Source of the DNA: Phycicoccus sp.
GTDB lineage: Bacteria > Actinomycetota > Actinomycetes > Actinomycetales > Dermatophilaceae
Assembly (NCBI GenBank): GCA_012927555.1
Contig: JABBOX010000259.1
Span: 1 to 64,000, forward strand
Length of the DNA: 64,000 nucleotides
Reading direction: 5' to 3'
Below the pieces are notes generated by a model. It searched no databases. It worked only from the letters and a program-made list of their open reading frames with translations, and was not told the origin of the DNA. Of this stretch, positions 53,342 through 62,835 are shown in pieces (the first letter of the stretch is position 1; the number at the start of each line of letters is the position of its first letter). A program made the translations under genes and the position numbers.

Positions 53342-54856
53342 TCATTCGACATCGACCCAGTCCAGCGTGCGTTTGACGGCCTTCTTCCAGCCGGCATAGC
53401 CGATTGCCCGCTGCTGGTCTGACCATTGCGGGGTCCAGCGTCTGGACTCGTTCCAGTTCGCTCGCAGCTCGGCAGTGTCCTTCCAGAAGCCCACGCCCAG
53501 ACCGGCTGCGTATGCCGCGCCCAGGGCGGTGGTCTCGGCGACCACCGGCCGGCTCACCGGCACACCCAGCACATCGGCCTGGAGCTGCATGCACAAGTTG
53601 TTGACCGTGACACCGCCGTCGACCTTGAGCACCTCCAGGTGGACCCCGGAGTCGGCCTCCATCGCCTCGAAGACGTCACGGCTCTGATAGCAGATCGCCT
53701 CGAGGGTGGCGCGTGCCAGGTGGGCGTTGGTGTTGAAGCGGGACAGCCCGACGATCGCGCCGCGGGCGTCGCTGCGCCAGTAGGGCGCGAAGAGGCCGGA
53801 GAAGGCCGGCACGAAGTAGACGCCGCCGTTGTCAGGGACACTCGCGGCCAGCGCCTCGATCTCGCTAGCGCCCGAGATGATGCCCAGCTGGTCGCGCAGC
53901 CACTGCACCGCCGAACCGGTGACCGCGATCGAACCCTCCAGAGCGTAGACCGGCTTGTCCGTGCCCACCTGGTAGCAGACAGTGCTGAGCAACCCGTTCT
54001 TGCTGCGCACCAGATCGGTTCCGGTGTTCAGCAGCATGAAGTTACCGGTGCCGTACGTGTTCTTCGCCTCACCCGGGGCAAAGCAGACCTGACCAAACAT
54101 CGCCGCCTGCTGGTCGCCGAGGATGCCAGTCAGCGGGATGCCGGCGAACCCCGCCGGTGCCGCGACCTCCCCATACCCGTTCGGGTCCGAGGACGGCCGG
54201 ATCTGGGGCAGCATCGCCCGGGGGATGTCGAAGAAGCCGAGCAGCTCATCGTCCCAGTCCAGCGTCTCCAGGTTCATCAACATCGTTCTGCTGGCATTGG
54301 TGACGTCGGTGACGTGCACCCCGCCACGGACTCCACCGGTCAGATTCCACATCACCCAGCTGTCGGTGTTGCCGAACAGCGCCTCACCAGCTTCGGCGTC
54401 GGCCCGGACGCCGGGGACGTTCTCCAGAATCCACTGGATCTTCCCGCCGGAGAAGTACGTCGCCGGTGGGAGGCCCGACTTCTGCCGGATCACGTCTGCC
54501 TTGCCCTCGCGTTCCAGCGCGCTGGCGATCCGGTCCGTGCGAGTGTCCTGCCACACGATGGCGTTGTAGTACGGGCGGCCGGTCTTCCTGTTCCAGACAA
54601 CGGTCGTCTCGCGCTGGTTGGTGATGCCCAGAGCGGCCAGATCCGAGGCGGCCAGCCCCAGCTTGATCATCGTGGTCTGGATCACCGAGCGGGTGCGTTC
54701 CCAGATCTCGACCGGGCCGTGCTCAACCCAGCCGGCCTGCGGAAGGATCTGCTCGTGCTCGAGCTGGTGCCTTCCTACCTCGTTGCCCCCGTGGTCAAAC
54801 AGCATGAACCGGGTGCTGGTGGTGCCCTGGTCGACGGCACCGACGAGATCGGCCAT
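53342..54856 (-). CDS. glpK: glycerol kinase
   Basis: 504 aa from ATG 54856 with GAGGAG upstream. [16 protein letters not shown] is the phosphate 1 motif; [14 protein letters not shown] is phosphate 2; [21 protein letters not shown] is the adenosine region. ATP-dependent phosphorylation of glycerol is the first step before Glp[19 protein letters not shown] is the conserved GlpK entry loop. The divergent gene upstream is not a GlpR but belongs to the gal operon, so the repressor of this operon is not evident. Confidence 0.95.
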   Translation of the reverse strand: MADLVGAVDQGTTSTRFMLFDHGGNEVGRHQLEHEQILPQAGWVEHGPVEIWERTRSVIQTTMIKLGLAASDLAALGITNQRETTVVWNRKTGRPYYNAIVWQDTRTDRIASALEREGKADVIRQKSGLPPATYFSGGKIQWILENVPGVRADAEAGEALFGNTDSWVMWNLTGGVRGGVHVTDVTNASRTMLMNLETLDWDDELLGFFDIPRAMLPQIRPSSDPNGYGEVAAPAGFAGIPLTGILGDQQAAMFGQVCFAPGEAKNTYGTGNFMLLNTGTDLVRSKNGLLSTVCYQVGTDKPVYALEGSIAVTGSAVQWLRDQLGIISGASEIEALAASVPDNGGVYFVPAFSGLFAPYWRSDARGAIVGLSRFNTNAHLARATLEAICYQSRDVFEAMEADSGVHLEVLKVDGGVTVNNLCMQLQADVLGVPVSRPVVAETTALGAAYAAGLGVGFWKDTAELRANWNESRRWTPQWSDQQRAIGYAGWKKAVKRTLDWVDVE

Positions 54857-55163
54857 CACTACTCCTCAGGTTTCAGGATCGGTTGAGATCGCAGACCTCC
54901 TGAGTCGGATCCCCAAGTGTCGAACAACCTAGGGTCAAATCTCAAACATTTCAAGACATAGATCATCACGTATTTCGTCGATTTGTCCGTTTCGCTGACC
55001 CGGGAGACGCATCTAACCCACCCGCGAGCCGATCTGGACCATCCACGCGATCACGAGTGTGCATTTGTGTCTTGTTCTGTTGGGTTTCAACGCGCTAGAT
55101 TCTGATTCCGACGCCATGACGGAAAGAAACGCGGTGCGCCCGGGACGGATGAAGGGAGACCGA
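54857..55163. other. divergent intergenic region between glpK and the deoR-gal operon
   Basis: 307 bases, lower in GC than the rest (an AT-rich patch at 54930-54980, e.g. CAAACATTTCAAGACATAGA). It must contain the promoters of the glpKD and deoR-galTK operons. One promoter candidate is listed separately. No clear GlpR or DeoR operator palindrome is seen. Confidence 0.6.
55072..55101 (+). promoter_or_regulatory. promoter candidate for the deoR-galT-galK operon
   Basis: TTGTTC (55072-55077) and TAGATT (55096-55101) are separated by 18 bases. The likely start site near 55108 gives a leader of about 55 bases to GTG 55164. Confidence 0.4.
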
Positions 55164-55982
55164 GTGCTTGCACGACAGCGACAAGAGCTGATCATCCGGG
55201 AGGTTGACCGCACCGGCGGCGTACGCGTCTCCGATCTGGTCCATACCCTGGGCGTGTCCGACATGACAGTGCGCCGCGACATCGAGGTGCTGGCCGCCGC
55301 CGGTCTGGTTCTGAAGGTCCATGGGGGCGCCGCCGCTGTTATCGGGCGCAGCGCCGAAGAGCCCGGGTTCCAGGTGAAGTCCGGCCTGAACCCCGGCCCG
55401 AAGTCGGCCATCGCACGCGTCGCGGCTGGGCTGATCGCCCCCGGCTCGTCGATCGCCATCTCGGCCGGCACCACGACGTATGCCGTGGCCCATGAGCTCG
55501 TGAACGTTCCCAACCTGACCGTGGTGACGAACTCTCCGCGGGTGGCCGACCTGCTGCACACCCCCCAGCGTGAAGATCAGACCGTCATCCTGACCGGCGG
55601 GGTGCGCACTCCGTCGGACGCGTTGGTCGGTCCGGTGGCCGACGCCGCGTTGGGCTCGCTACATGTCGACACGCTCATCCTCGGGGTGCACGGCATCGAC
55701 CCGGTCGCGGGTCTGACCACACCGAACCTCATCGAGGCCGCCACCAACCGAGCCCTCATCGCGAGCGCCCGACGCGTCATCGTCGTCGCCGACCACAGCA
55801 AGTGGCGCGTCATCGGCCTGTCGACGTTCGCCACCCTTGACCAGGTCGACGTGCTGGTGACCAACGCCGGGCTCGATGCCGAGGCTCGACGAATCGTCAG
55901 CGATCAGGTGGGTCAGCTCATCGTGGCCCCGCCGTTCGGCGACGCGGAGGACAACACAGACGGGAAGGTCCAGAGCTCATGA
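55164..55982 (+). CDS. DeoR-family repressor of the gal operon
   Basis: 272 aa from GTG 55164 with GAAGGGAG seven bases upstream. DeoR helix-turn-helix: LARQRQELIIREVDRTGGVRVSDLVHTLGVSDMTVRRDIEVL, linker LKVHGGAAA, then the sugar-phosphate-binding domain with NLTVVTNSPRVADLL, VILTGGVRTPSDALVGPVAD and VDTLILGVHGIDP. The start overlaps nothing upstream, but its stop overlaps galT (ATGA), so it is the local regulator of galactose use. It probably senses a sugar phosphate. The ORF track extends 35 residues too far. Confidence 0.88.
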   Translation: MLARQRQELIIREVDRTGGVRVSDLVHTLGVSDMTVRRDIEVLAAAGLVLKVHGGAAAVIGRSAEEPGFQVKSGLNPGPKSAIARVAAGLIAPGSSIAISAGTTTYAVAHELVNVPNLTVVTNSPRVADLLHTPQREDQTVILTGGVRTPSDALVGPVADAALGSLHVDTLILGVHGIDPVAGLTTPNLIEAATNRALIASARRVIVVADHSKWRVIGLSTFATLDQVDVLVTNAGLDAEARRIVSDQVGQLIVAPPFGDAEDNTDGKVQSS

Positions 55983-57193
55983 CCGAGCCCCCCGAAGCCT
56001 CACCGAGGGTTCGCCGCACCTCCACCACCCTGGCCGACGGCCGCGAGCTCATCTACTTCGACGACTCCGAGCCATACCTCAGCGGCGCACAGACCCGCGA
56101 GGTGGTCGACGAACGCCCGCTGGACGAACGCCCGACGGCCGGGACGATGCGCCAGGACGCGTTGACCGGCGACTGGGTCTCCATCGCCGACCACCGCCAG
56201 AACCGCACCTTCATGCCCCCGACCGACGCGTGCCCCCTGTGCCCGAGCGGCGGCGGCACGATGCCCTCGGAGATCCCCGCCCACGAGTACGACGTGGTCG
56301 TCTTCGAGAACCGCTTTCCTTCCTTTGCATCCGGGTCGACCTCCGCATCCGGGTCGACCTCCGCATCCGGGTCGACCTCCGCATCCGGGTCGACCTCCGC
56401 ATCCGGGTCGACCTCCGCCGGAGCGTCTGCGAACCCGCTGCTCGCCCATGCTCCGGCGCTGGGCCGCTGCGAAGTCGTCTGCTTCACCAGCGACCACGAC
56501 GCTCGTTTCTCCTCCCTGTCACCGACCCGGGCCCGGACGGTCGTGGACGTCTGGGCCGACCGCACCCGCGAGCTGTCCGCGATCGATGCCGTCGAGCACG
56601 TGTTCCCCTTCGAGAACTGCGGCGAGGAGATCGGCGTCACCCTTCATCACCCGCACGGTCAGATCTACGCCTACCCGTTCGTGCCCGCCCGGACCGCGTC
56701 CCTGCTTCAGCGGGCCACCGAACACCATCAACGCACCGGTCGGCTGCTGGGCGCCGATCTGCTCGCCGCCGAGCTCGACGCTGAATCGCGCGTGGTCATC
56801 AGGGGCACTGCCTGGACGGCCTACGTCCCGTATGCCGCGCGCTGGCCGGTCGAGGTGCACCTCGTCCCGAACCGCGATGTCCCCGATCTGGTCGCGCTGG
56901 ACAGCGATGAGCGGGACGAGCTCGCCGAGGTCTATCTGGACCTGTTGCGACGGCTGGACCTTTACTACGAAGGGCCGGGCGGCTCGCCGATCGCCCTGCC
57001 CTACATCGCCGGCTGGCACCAAGCACCGGTGCACCAGGGACGCGATGTCTCCCGACTGCACCTGCAGGTCATGTCGGTCCTGCGCGCGCCGGGCCGGCTC
57101 AAGTACCTCGCGGGTTCCGAGTCCGGCGTCGGCGCCTGGATCAACGACGTCGCACCAGAGGCCGTGGCAACGCGGCTGCGCGAGGTGGGCTGA
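55979..57193 (+). CDS. galT: galactose-1-phosphate uridylyltransferase
   Basis: 404 aa. Zn site residues in CPLCPSGGG; active site HHPHGQIYAYPFVP (HPHGQ with the uridylylated His); EVHLVPNRDVPDLVAL; and the C-terminal KYLAGSESGVGAWINDV. Leloir pathway enzyme. Overlaps deoR by four bases; galK begins one base after its stop. An 18-bp repeat encodes (ASGSTS)5 between residues 117 and 146 where other GalT proteins have a short loop, so it is a species-specific insertion. Confidence 0.93.
   Translation: MTEPPEASPRVRRTSTTLADGRELIYFDDSEPYLSGAQTREVVDERPLDERPTAGTMRQDALTGDWVSIADHRQNRTFMPPTDACPLCPSGGGTMPSEIPAHEYDVVVFENRFPSFASGSTSASGSTSASGSTSASGSTSASGSTSAGASANPLLAHAPALGRCEVVCFTSDHDARFSSLSPTRARTVVDVWADRTRELSAIDAVEHVFPFENCGEEIGVTLHHPHGQIYAYPFVPARTASLLQRATEHHQRTGRLLGADLLAAELDAESRVVIRGTAWTAYVPYAARWPVEVHLVPNRDVPDLVALDSDERDELAEVYLDLLRRLDLYYEGPGGSPIALPYIAGWHQAPVHQGRDVSRLHLQVMSVLRAPGRLKYLAGSESGVGAWINDVAPEAVATRLREVG
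56327..56416 (+). repeat. five perfect copies of an 18-bp repeat inside galT
   Basis: The unit GCATCCGGGTCGACCTCC occurs five times without change from 56327 to 56416, encoding (ASGSTS)5. It is in frame (18 bases) and likely to vary in copy number between strains. Perfect identity suggests recent expansion by slippage. Confidence 0.95.
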
Positions 57194-57194
57194 G

Positions 57195-58394
57195 TTGACC
57201 GCTCTGCCCACATCCCCGGCAGCCCAGGGATCCCCCGGTTCGACTGTCGCACAGTCCTTTTCGCAGGCGTTCGGCTCTGAGCCTTCGGGCGTCTGGTCGG
57301 CGCCGGGGCGGGTCAACCTCATGGGCGAACACACCGACTACAACGCCGGCTTGTGCCTGCCGATAGCTCTGCCCCAGCGAACGTATGCCGCGGTGCGGCT
57401 GCGGGCGGACCGTCGGCTCAGGATGCGCTCGCTACAGTCGAGCCGCCAGTACGAGCTCGACCTCGACGATGTCAGGGCCGGCAACCCTGCCGGTTGGGGA
57501 GGCTACGCCGCTGGGGTTCTCTGGGCGCTGCAAGATGCCGGTCACCAGGTCAGTGGGCTCGACCTCATGCTGGACAGCCGCGTGCCTCTGGGCGCCGGGC
57601 TCTCCAGCTCGGCGGCACTCGAATGTTCTGTCGCTGCAGCCGTTTCCGACCTCCTTGACCTGGGGCTGCTGGGCGATGACCACGCTCGCGCAACGCTCGC
57701 AGGGATCTGTGTCAATGCCGAGAACACCATCGCCCAGGCGCCGACCGGCGGCATGGACCAGTCCGCTGCCCTGCGCTGCCAGATCGGCCATGCGCTGTTG
57801 CTCGACTGCCGTGACGGCTCGATCGCCCAGGTGCCCTTCGATCTGTCCGCCCACGGTCTGTCGCTGCTCATCATGGACACGCGCGTCGAGCATGCGCTGG
57901 ACGACGGGCAGTACGCCCAGCGGCGCGATAGTTGCGAGAAGGCCGCCCGACAGCTGGGCCTGCCCTCACTGCGAGAGGTTGCCTTCGAGGATCTCGACAC
58001 AACGCTGGAACGGTTGTCGGACAACGTGATTCGGGCTCGGGCCAGACACATCGTGAGCGAGATCGAACGCGTCCGCAAGACAGTGGCCCTGCTGCTCGCA
58101 GGGCGCGTGCACGAAGTGGGCTCACTGTTCAACGCCTCACACGCGTCCATGCGCGACGGCTTCGAGATCTCCTGCGCCGAGCTCGACCTGGCGGTCGAGG
58201 CGGCAACGACTCACGGCGCCCTGGGCGCCCGGATGACCGGAGGGGGATTCGGCGGCTCGGCCATCGCACTGGTGCCCGCCGAGAGCGCGGCTGAGGTGAC
58301 CTCGGCCGTCATACATGCTTTTGCGGACAAGGGTTTTGGTCGCCCTGACTGCTTCGAGGTCGCCGCGGGAGGGCCCGCTCGTCGCGAGTCCTGA
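57195..58394 (+). CDS. galK: galactokinase
   Basis: 399 aa from TTG 57195, two bases after galT stop, with a GAGGTGGG site. GHMP kinase motifs: SAPGRVNLMGEHTDYNAGL, PLGAGLSSSAALECSVAAAV and MTGGGFGGSAIALV. Phosphorylates galactose for GalT. The ORF track frame begins 290 codons upstream inside galT and is not real. No galE is in this window; the epimerase at 59477 is of another SDR subtype. Confidence 0.94.
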   Translation: MTALPTSPAAQGSPGSTVAQSFSQAFGSEPSGVWSAPGRVNLMGEHTDYNAGLCLPIALPQRTYAAVRLRADRRLRMRSLQSSRQYELDLDDVRAGNPAGWGGYAAGVLWALQDAGHQVSGLDLMLDSRVPLGAGLSSSAALECSVAAAVSDLLDLGLLGDDHARATLAGICVNAENTIAQAPTGGMDQSAALRCQIGHALLLDCRDGSIAQVPFDLSAHGLSLLIMDTRVEHALDDGQYAQRRDSCEKAARQLGLPSLREVAFEDLDTTLERLSDNVIRARARHIVSEIERVRKTVALLLAGRVHEVGSLFNASHASMRDGFEISCAELDLAVEAATTHGALGARMTGGGFGGSAIALVPAESAAEVTSAVIHAFADKGFGRPDCFEVAAGGPARRES

Positions 58395-58407
58395 CCGCGT
58401 CGACCCG

Positions 58408-59439
58408 TCAGTCCCCGACGTCGATGGCGCGGTGGCGTTGGTCGGCGCCAGCCTCACCGTAGGGATAGTCCGAGACGACGGGTGCGCTCACCTCGTCGAG
58501 GCGCTTGAGCTCTCCGGCGGTGAGTTCGACGGATGCGGCGCCGAGGTTGTCGGCGAGCTGGTCGGTGTTGCGCACCCCCAGGATCACCGAGGTGACCGCT
58601 GGTTGCGCCTCCAGCCAGGCAAGCGACACCTGCGCCTGATTGACACCCTTGGCCTTCGCTATCTGCTCGACCGTGTCGAGGATCCGCCATGTCCGTTCCT
58701 GCTTGTTGCGAGGTTCCCACGCCTCCATCCCGCGCTTCGGGTCCTCGCCCAGGCGCGTGGCTCCCATCGGGTCGGCATCGCGCTGGTACTTGCCGGTGAG
58801 CCAGCCGCCCGCCAGCGGCGACCACGGCAGCAAGCCGATGTTCGCATCCTGGCAGGCTGGCACGATCTCGGACTCGATCTCCCGCACCAGCAGGCTGTAT
58901 TGCGGCTGGAGCGTCACGGGCGGTGTGAAGCCGTTGGCACGCGCCAGGTGCACGGCCTTGGTCAGCTGCCAGCCGAGGAAGTTGGAGAACCCGTAGTAGG
59001 CGATCTTGCCGCTGCGCACGGCATCGTCCAGGAACCGCAGCGTTTCCTGAAGCGGAGTCACTGCGTCCCAGGCGTGCATCTGGTAGAGGTCGATCTGCTC
59101 CACGCCGAGGCGCCTCAGCGACGCGTCAAGCGCGCGACCGAGGCGGCGCCGGGACGTGCCCAGGTCGTTGCGGCCATCGCCCATCGCGAAGCGTCCCTTC
59201 GTGGCGATCACGACCTGCGCGCTGTCCGTGGGGTGCGCTGCGAGCCAGCGCCCGATGATCTCCTCGGAGGCGCCCTTGCCGTACACGTCCGCAGTGTCGA
59301 TGAGATTGCCGCCGGCCGCGAGGTAGTCGCCGAGGATGGCGTGCGACGTCGCCTCGTCGGCCTCCGCGCCGAAAGTCATGGTTCCCAGAGCGAACGTCGA
59401 GACGATGGCTCCGCTGTTTCCGAGGGTGCGATAGTGCAT
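58408..59439 (-). CDS. aldo/keto reductase
   Basis: 343 aa. The catalytic tetrad region is GGNLIDTADVYGKGASEEIIGRWL, ATKGRFAMGDG is the Lys, and LYQMHAWDAVTPLQE the His. IAYYGFSNFLGWQLTKAV and WSPLAGGWLTGKYQ fit the Tas-like group of AKRs. NADPH-dependent reduction of an aldehyde or sugar. It is minus strand and convergent with galK, so it is probably unrelated to galactose use. Confidence 0.9.
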   Translation of the reverse strand: MHYRTLGNSGAIVSTFALGTMTFGAEADEATSHAILGDYLAAGGNLIDTADVYGKGASEEIIGRWLAAHPTDSAQVVIATKGRFAMGDGRNDLGTSRRRLGRALDASLRRLGVEQIDLYQMHAWDAVTPLQETLRFLDDAVRSGKIAYYGFSNFLGWQLTKAVHLARANGFTPPVTLQPQYSLLVREIESEIVPACQDANIGLLPWSPLAGGWLTGKYQRDADPMGATRLGEDPKRGMEAWEPRNKQERTWRILDTVEQIAKAKGVNQAQVSLAWLEAQPAVTSVILGVRNTDQLADNLGAASVELTAGELKRLDEVSAPVVSDYPYGEAGADQRHRAIDVGD

Positions 59440-59476
59440 TTGGTGTCCTCATCCATTGAACGGATCGATTGGCGGA

Positions 59477-60337
59477 TCAGCGCCAGGAGTGTTGCGGGTC
59501 ATAGCCGAGCACTCGGCGCGCTTTCTCGATCGACAGCAACGTGTCGTGCTCACCGAGCTCGCGGGTGACGGGTACGCCGGGGAAGACCTCAGCGACCAGC
59601 TCTGCGTTGGGTCGTGACATGACGGTGTCCGCAGCGGCAATGATGAATCTGTCGAAACCCGTGGTGTCGAGCTCCAGGGCCTTGAGCACTGCTTGGGCGC
59701 CATCCCTGCCGTCGATGTAGCCCCAGAGGTTCCACTTGCGCAGGTTCGCGTCTGCGTCGAACGCGGGGAACTCTGCGTAGTCCTCGGGATCCATCACGTT
59801 GGAGAAGCGCAGGGCGATGATCTTGAGCTTCGGATCCCAACGCACCAGCTCGATGGCCATCTGCTCCTCGAGGTGTTTCACCAGCGAGTACACGCTTTCC
59901 GGGCGGGCCGGGTAGTCCTCGTCGACCGGGATGTATGGCGGCGGCACGTCGAACGGCAGCCCGAGAGTTGTCTCGCTCGAGGCGTACACGATGTTCCGGA
60001 TGCCGGCCCTGCGAGCGGCCTGGAAGACATTGAACGTGCTGAGGATGTTGTTGTGGAACGTTGCGACATCGCTCACGATGCCGGGAGCGGGTATCGCGGC
60101 CAGGTGGACCAGCGCGTCATACGCCGGCGTCGCGGCCTGGTCGGGACCGGCCGAGGGATCGTTCTCGCCGAAGAACGTGTCGATCACCTCGCCGTAGTTC
60201 GTCAGGTCGACCTGCACGAAACCCGACCAACGCTGCCCGGTGAGGTCAAGGTTGACCACCTCGTGTCCGGTCTGGCGCAGCACGGCGACAACCGTGCGCC
60301 CCAGCTTGCCTGACCCACCCGTGACGGCAATCTTCAT
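59477..60337 (-). CDS. NAD-dependent epimerase/dehydratase family protein
   Basis: 286 aa from ATG 60337. Extended SDR: Rossmann KIAVTGGSGKLGRTVVAVL at the N terminus, Asp of NLDLTGQRW, LVHLAAIPAPGI, NIVYASSETTLG, and the YxxxK in VYSLVKHLEEQMAIEL. The length is short for UDP-glucose 4-epimerase, and the sequence is closer to NAD-dependent sugar or uronate dehydrogenase-like proteins. Substrate unknown. It lies 31 bases downstream of the phosphotransferase on the same strand. Confidence 0.85.
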   Translation of the reverse strand: MKIAVTGGSGKLGRTVVAVLRQTGHEVVNLDLTGQRWSGFVQVDLTNYGEVIDTFFGENDPSAGPDQAATPAYDALVHLAAIPAPGIVSDVATFHNNILSTFNVFQAARRAGIRNIVYASSETTLGLPFDVPPPYIPVDEDYPARPESVYSLVKHLEEQMAIELVRWDPKLKIIALRFSNVMDPEDYAEFPAFDADANLRKWNLWGYIDGRDGAQAVLKALELDTTGFDRFIIAAADTVMSRPNAELVAEVFPGVPVTRELGEHDTLLSIEKARRVLGYDPQHSWR

Positions 60338-60368
60338 CGTCTGGCTCCTCTCGAGACTCCTGCACGGC

Positions 60369-61430
60369 TCACTCTGCCACCCCGGCAAGGGCGAGGTTGA
60401 CCAGGCCAGTTGGGGAGAGCACTCCTCGGACTATGGATAGCGCATCTGAACGTTCGCGGTCCGTGAATCGGTGCACGTCGACGATCTGAGCTGCGGGGTA
60501 GGCGAGGTCTTCCAGGGCACGCGCACATCGGTAGTACGCAAGGCGGATGGGGTCGATGTCGGTAGGGCCGTACCCCTCGAAGAACCAGGACTGTTGTTGT
60601 CGGGTCACTGGCGCGAAGGCGAGCACGCCGCCGAGGATGAACATGAGATCCCGTTCCCGCGGCGCCAACACCGCGTCGTCCCAGTCGATCAGCCAAACGC
60701 GTTCGTCCTGCCCGATCAGCACGTTGCCGAGGTGAGGGTCTCCGTGACAGACCACAGTCGGCGACTTTCCGGTCTGAAGATCCCGGCCCAGGCGGTCAGC
60801 CCGATCAAGAAGGGTCGACACGCGGCTACCCGCCGCGCACCACTCTTGCGCCAAAGCGCGAACCAGGCCGTCACCCATGCGACCCGCCGCCGCGGGATCC
60901 TCAGCAGTCAGGCGCAGCGAACTGTCGAGGGTACGGGCAGCCGACGCCACATGCTCGTGAGTGTGGTCCTCACGCGGCAGGGACGTGGCCAGCGCGTCGG
61001 TGGCCACGGTGGCGTGGACCTTGGCAAGTAACGCGCCGTACGACCACCAATGAGCTGGGCTCATTTCGCCCTCGAGCGCGCGAGTCCCTGGGACCCAAGG
61101 GACGACGGAGAGACGACGGCGCTCTCGGTCGCTCCACGGCCGACCGTGACGGCCTATCAGCGGATGCATCACGCCCGCCACACCATGCTCCGCCAGATGC
61201 ACCGACACAATCAGCCCGGCCGGTGTCCCACCCCCACTCAGCTTGACCGCATACGACTCCCCGCCAGCACCAACGCCACGCCACAGCCGTGAAGCGTCAT
61301 CCGCGCCGTGTTCTACGGCGGTGAGCGTAGCGATTTCGACGCCGAAGTCCTGCTCAACCCAAACCCGCAAACTGTCACCGGCTGACGCCGCACCGCCGTC
61401 GCTGAACCCGTCCTCGACATCCACACGCAC
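60369..61430 (-). CDS. aminoglycoside-phosphotransferase-fold (APH) kinase
   Basis: 353 aa. Kinase-fold motifs: catalytic VVCHGDPHLGNVLIG, metal VWLIDWDDAVLAPRERDL. The C terminus is FEGYGPTDIDPIRLAYYRCARALEDLAYPA. The family includes antibiotic kinases, but also choline, homoserine and uncharacterised small-molecule kinases, so resistance cannot be inferred. The N-terminal half (DASRLWRGVGAGGESYAVKLS) has the glycine-rich strand. It precedes the SDR gene in the same direction. Confidence 0.8.
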   Translation of the reverse strand: MRVDVEDGFSDGGAASAGDSLRVWVEQDFGVEIATLTAVEHGADDASRLWRGVGAGGESYAVKLSGGGTPAGLIVSVHLAEHGVAGVMHPLIGRHGRPWSDRERRRLSVVPWVPGTRALEGEMSPAHWWSYGALLAKVHATVATDALATSLPREDHTHEHVASAARTLDSSLRLTAEDPAAAGRMGDGLVRALAQEWCAAGSRVSTLLDRADRLGRDLQTGKSPTVVCHGDPHLGNVLIGQDERVWLIDWDDAVLAPRERDLMFILGGVLAFAPVTRQQQSWFFEGYGPTDIDPIRLAYYRCARALEDLAYPAAQIVDVHRFTDRERSDALSIVRGVLSPTGLVNLALAGVAE

Positions 61431-61505
61431 ACGCTCTCACGTCGACGTACGCCAACACCCAGCACGGCAACTCAACCACGGCTTTGGTGCTTGAGTAATG
61501 CCCCT

Positions 61506-61739
61506 CTAGGGTGTCCGGTCGGCGCCTCGGCTGCGAAACCTCGACCCGGCGACGATCCCGAGCACCGGGCCGGCCACCAGCAGCGCGATGTCGACCACTC
61601 CAAGGAGGACCGACCACGCGAAGACGTCAGCTGGGCTGGCGGCGTAGCCATCCTCGAGGCCCACGAGGATGTGCAGGTTCAGGATGACGATGACCGCGAC
61701 GACGAACCCGCCGAGGGCCGCGAGCACAGACAGCGCCAT
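61506..61739 (-). CDS. small two-helix membrane protein
   Basis: 77 aa from ATG 61739. Two strong hydrophobic segments (LSVLAALGGFVVAVIVILNLHILV, FAWSVLLGVVDIALLVAGPVLGIVAG) flank a short loop. No family is recognised. The track ORF starts 39 residues earlier with unlikely composition. It probably has a small-membrane-protein role. Confidence 0.5.
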   Translation of the reverse strand: MALSVLAALGGFVVAVIVILNLHILVGLEDGYAASPADVFAWSVLLGVVDIALLVAGPVLGIVAGSRFRSRGADRTP

Positions 61740-61978
61740 CGTTGTTGACCGTATGACGTGCCTGGCTGCGCATGGTGGGCCTCCTGTGCGGTTCTTGCGG
61801 CCACCGCCGCCACCATCATCGTGGCACCGATGATTCGAGGGCGCGAGTAGCGACACAGAACAGCCGGAGGGTCCGGAGCCGTCCCAGTGGCCGATCAGCC
61901 ACCGGAACTACGAAGTTGGCTTACGACCCCAAGCGGAGGCGATCTGCCGGTTGTCGAGCAGATACTCCTCGTTACCCG

Positions 61979-62674
61979 TCACGACCCGATCATGCCCCTT
62001 TGGCCTTGGGGCCTGCGGCGGTGGAACGGCACATCCAGGATCAGGAACAGGACCAGAGCGACAGCGGCGCCACTGAGGATGTACCACGGCCAGGGACCGA
62101 GCACCGACAGCAGCGAACCATGCGTCGGGATCGCCGCGAGGTACATGTAGTTGGAGCCGGTGAGCCAGTTGAAACATCCGACGAACGCCGTGTACGCCGC
62201 CGTGATCGCGAACACGCGCATCACTGAGCCAGGACGGGGCTCCAACCGGAGGCCGACCACGAGGAACAGGGCCGCGATCACGATCCCGAGGTGGCCGACG
62301 ACGAACATGAAGAACTCGCGCTGAGGAAAGCCGGCGGACAGATCCGGTGTGACTACTGCCTGGAGCGTGCCGGCGAGTCCCCAGAAATAGGTGAGCTCCA
62401 CCGCCAGCAACCACTGCGGCCACCAGCAGGCGACAGCAGCCACGATCAACGCGACGTCACAAAGAGCCAGCGGCAGCGACGCCTGCACCGACCAGCGGCC
62501 CTCGGCCAGCGGCATACTCATGAACAAGACGGCGTCAGCGACGAGGATGACCGAGATCGCCCGCCCCGCCCACCTGACCCACGGCCCGGGCCACCGCCGG
62601 CAGGCGACACAGAGGCTCACGCAGATCACGGCGCCTATCGACACGGCGATCCAGTAGGCGGCTGGAGTGCTCAC
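61979..62674 (-). CDS. TIGR02206/YwaF family integral membrane protein
   Basis: 231 aa with seven hydrophobic segments. LPLALCDVALIVAAVACWWPQWLLAVELTYFWGLAGTLQAVVTPDL and FVGCFNWLTGSNYMYLAAIPTHGSLLSVLGPWPWYIL are the diagnostic conserved blocks of the YwaF family, a conserved but uncharacterised membrane protein. ATG 62674. It is isolated in its surroundings. Confidence 0.88.
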   Translation of the reverse strand: MSTPAAYWIAVSIGAVICVSLCVACRRWPGPWVRWAGRAISVILVADAVLFMSMPLAEGRWSVQASLPLALCDVALIVAAVACWWPQWLLAVELTYFWGLAGTLQAVVTPDLSAGFPQREFFMFVVGHLGIVIAALFLVVGLRLEPRPGSVMRVFAITAAYTAFVGCFNWLTGSNYMYLAAIPTHGSLLSVLGPWPWYILSGAAVALVLFLILDVPFHRRRPQGQRGMIGS

Positions 62675-62835
62675 CCGCTCATCATCCGCCGCCGTGAAGC
62701 GTTACCGCCCCGATCCTCGACAGAGATCACGTCGCGTCGTGTTTTCGGGATTGACCACGCGCCTGATTGCGCAAGGCACATCGCACCGCGTGTGGATGCC
62801 GAGTTGGAATGACACTGCTCCCAGCCCTGGAGGAG

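Noticed and set aside
51727-53376. 549-aa plus-strand ORF antisense to glpD
   Set aside because: No domain and low-complexity composition; glpD has complete FAD motifs on the other strand.
53426-54886. 486-aa plus-strand ORF antisense to glpK
   Set aside because: Shadow of glpK.
55164-55982. DeoR gene as glpR
   Set aside because: It overlaps galT and is codirectional with galTK, so gal regulation is more likely.
60369-61430. aminoglycoside resistance gene
   Set aside because: The APH fold is shared with many metabolic kinases, and no resistance context is seen.
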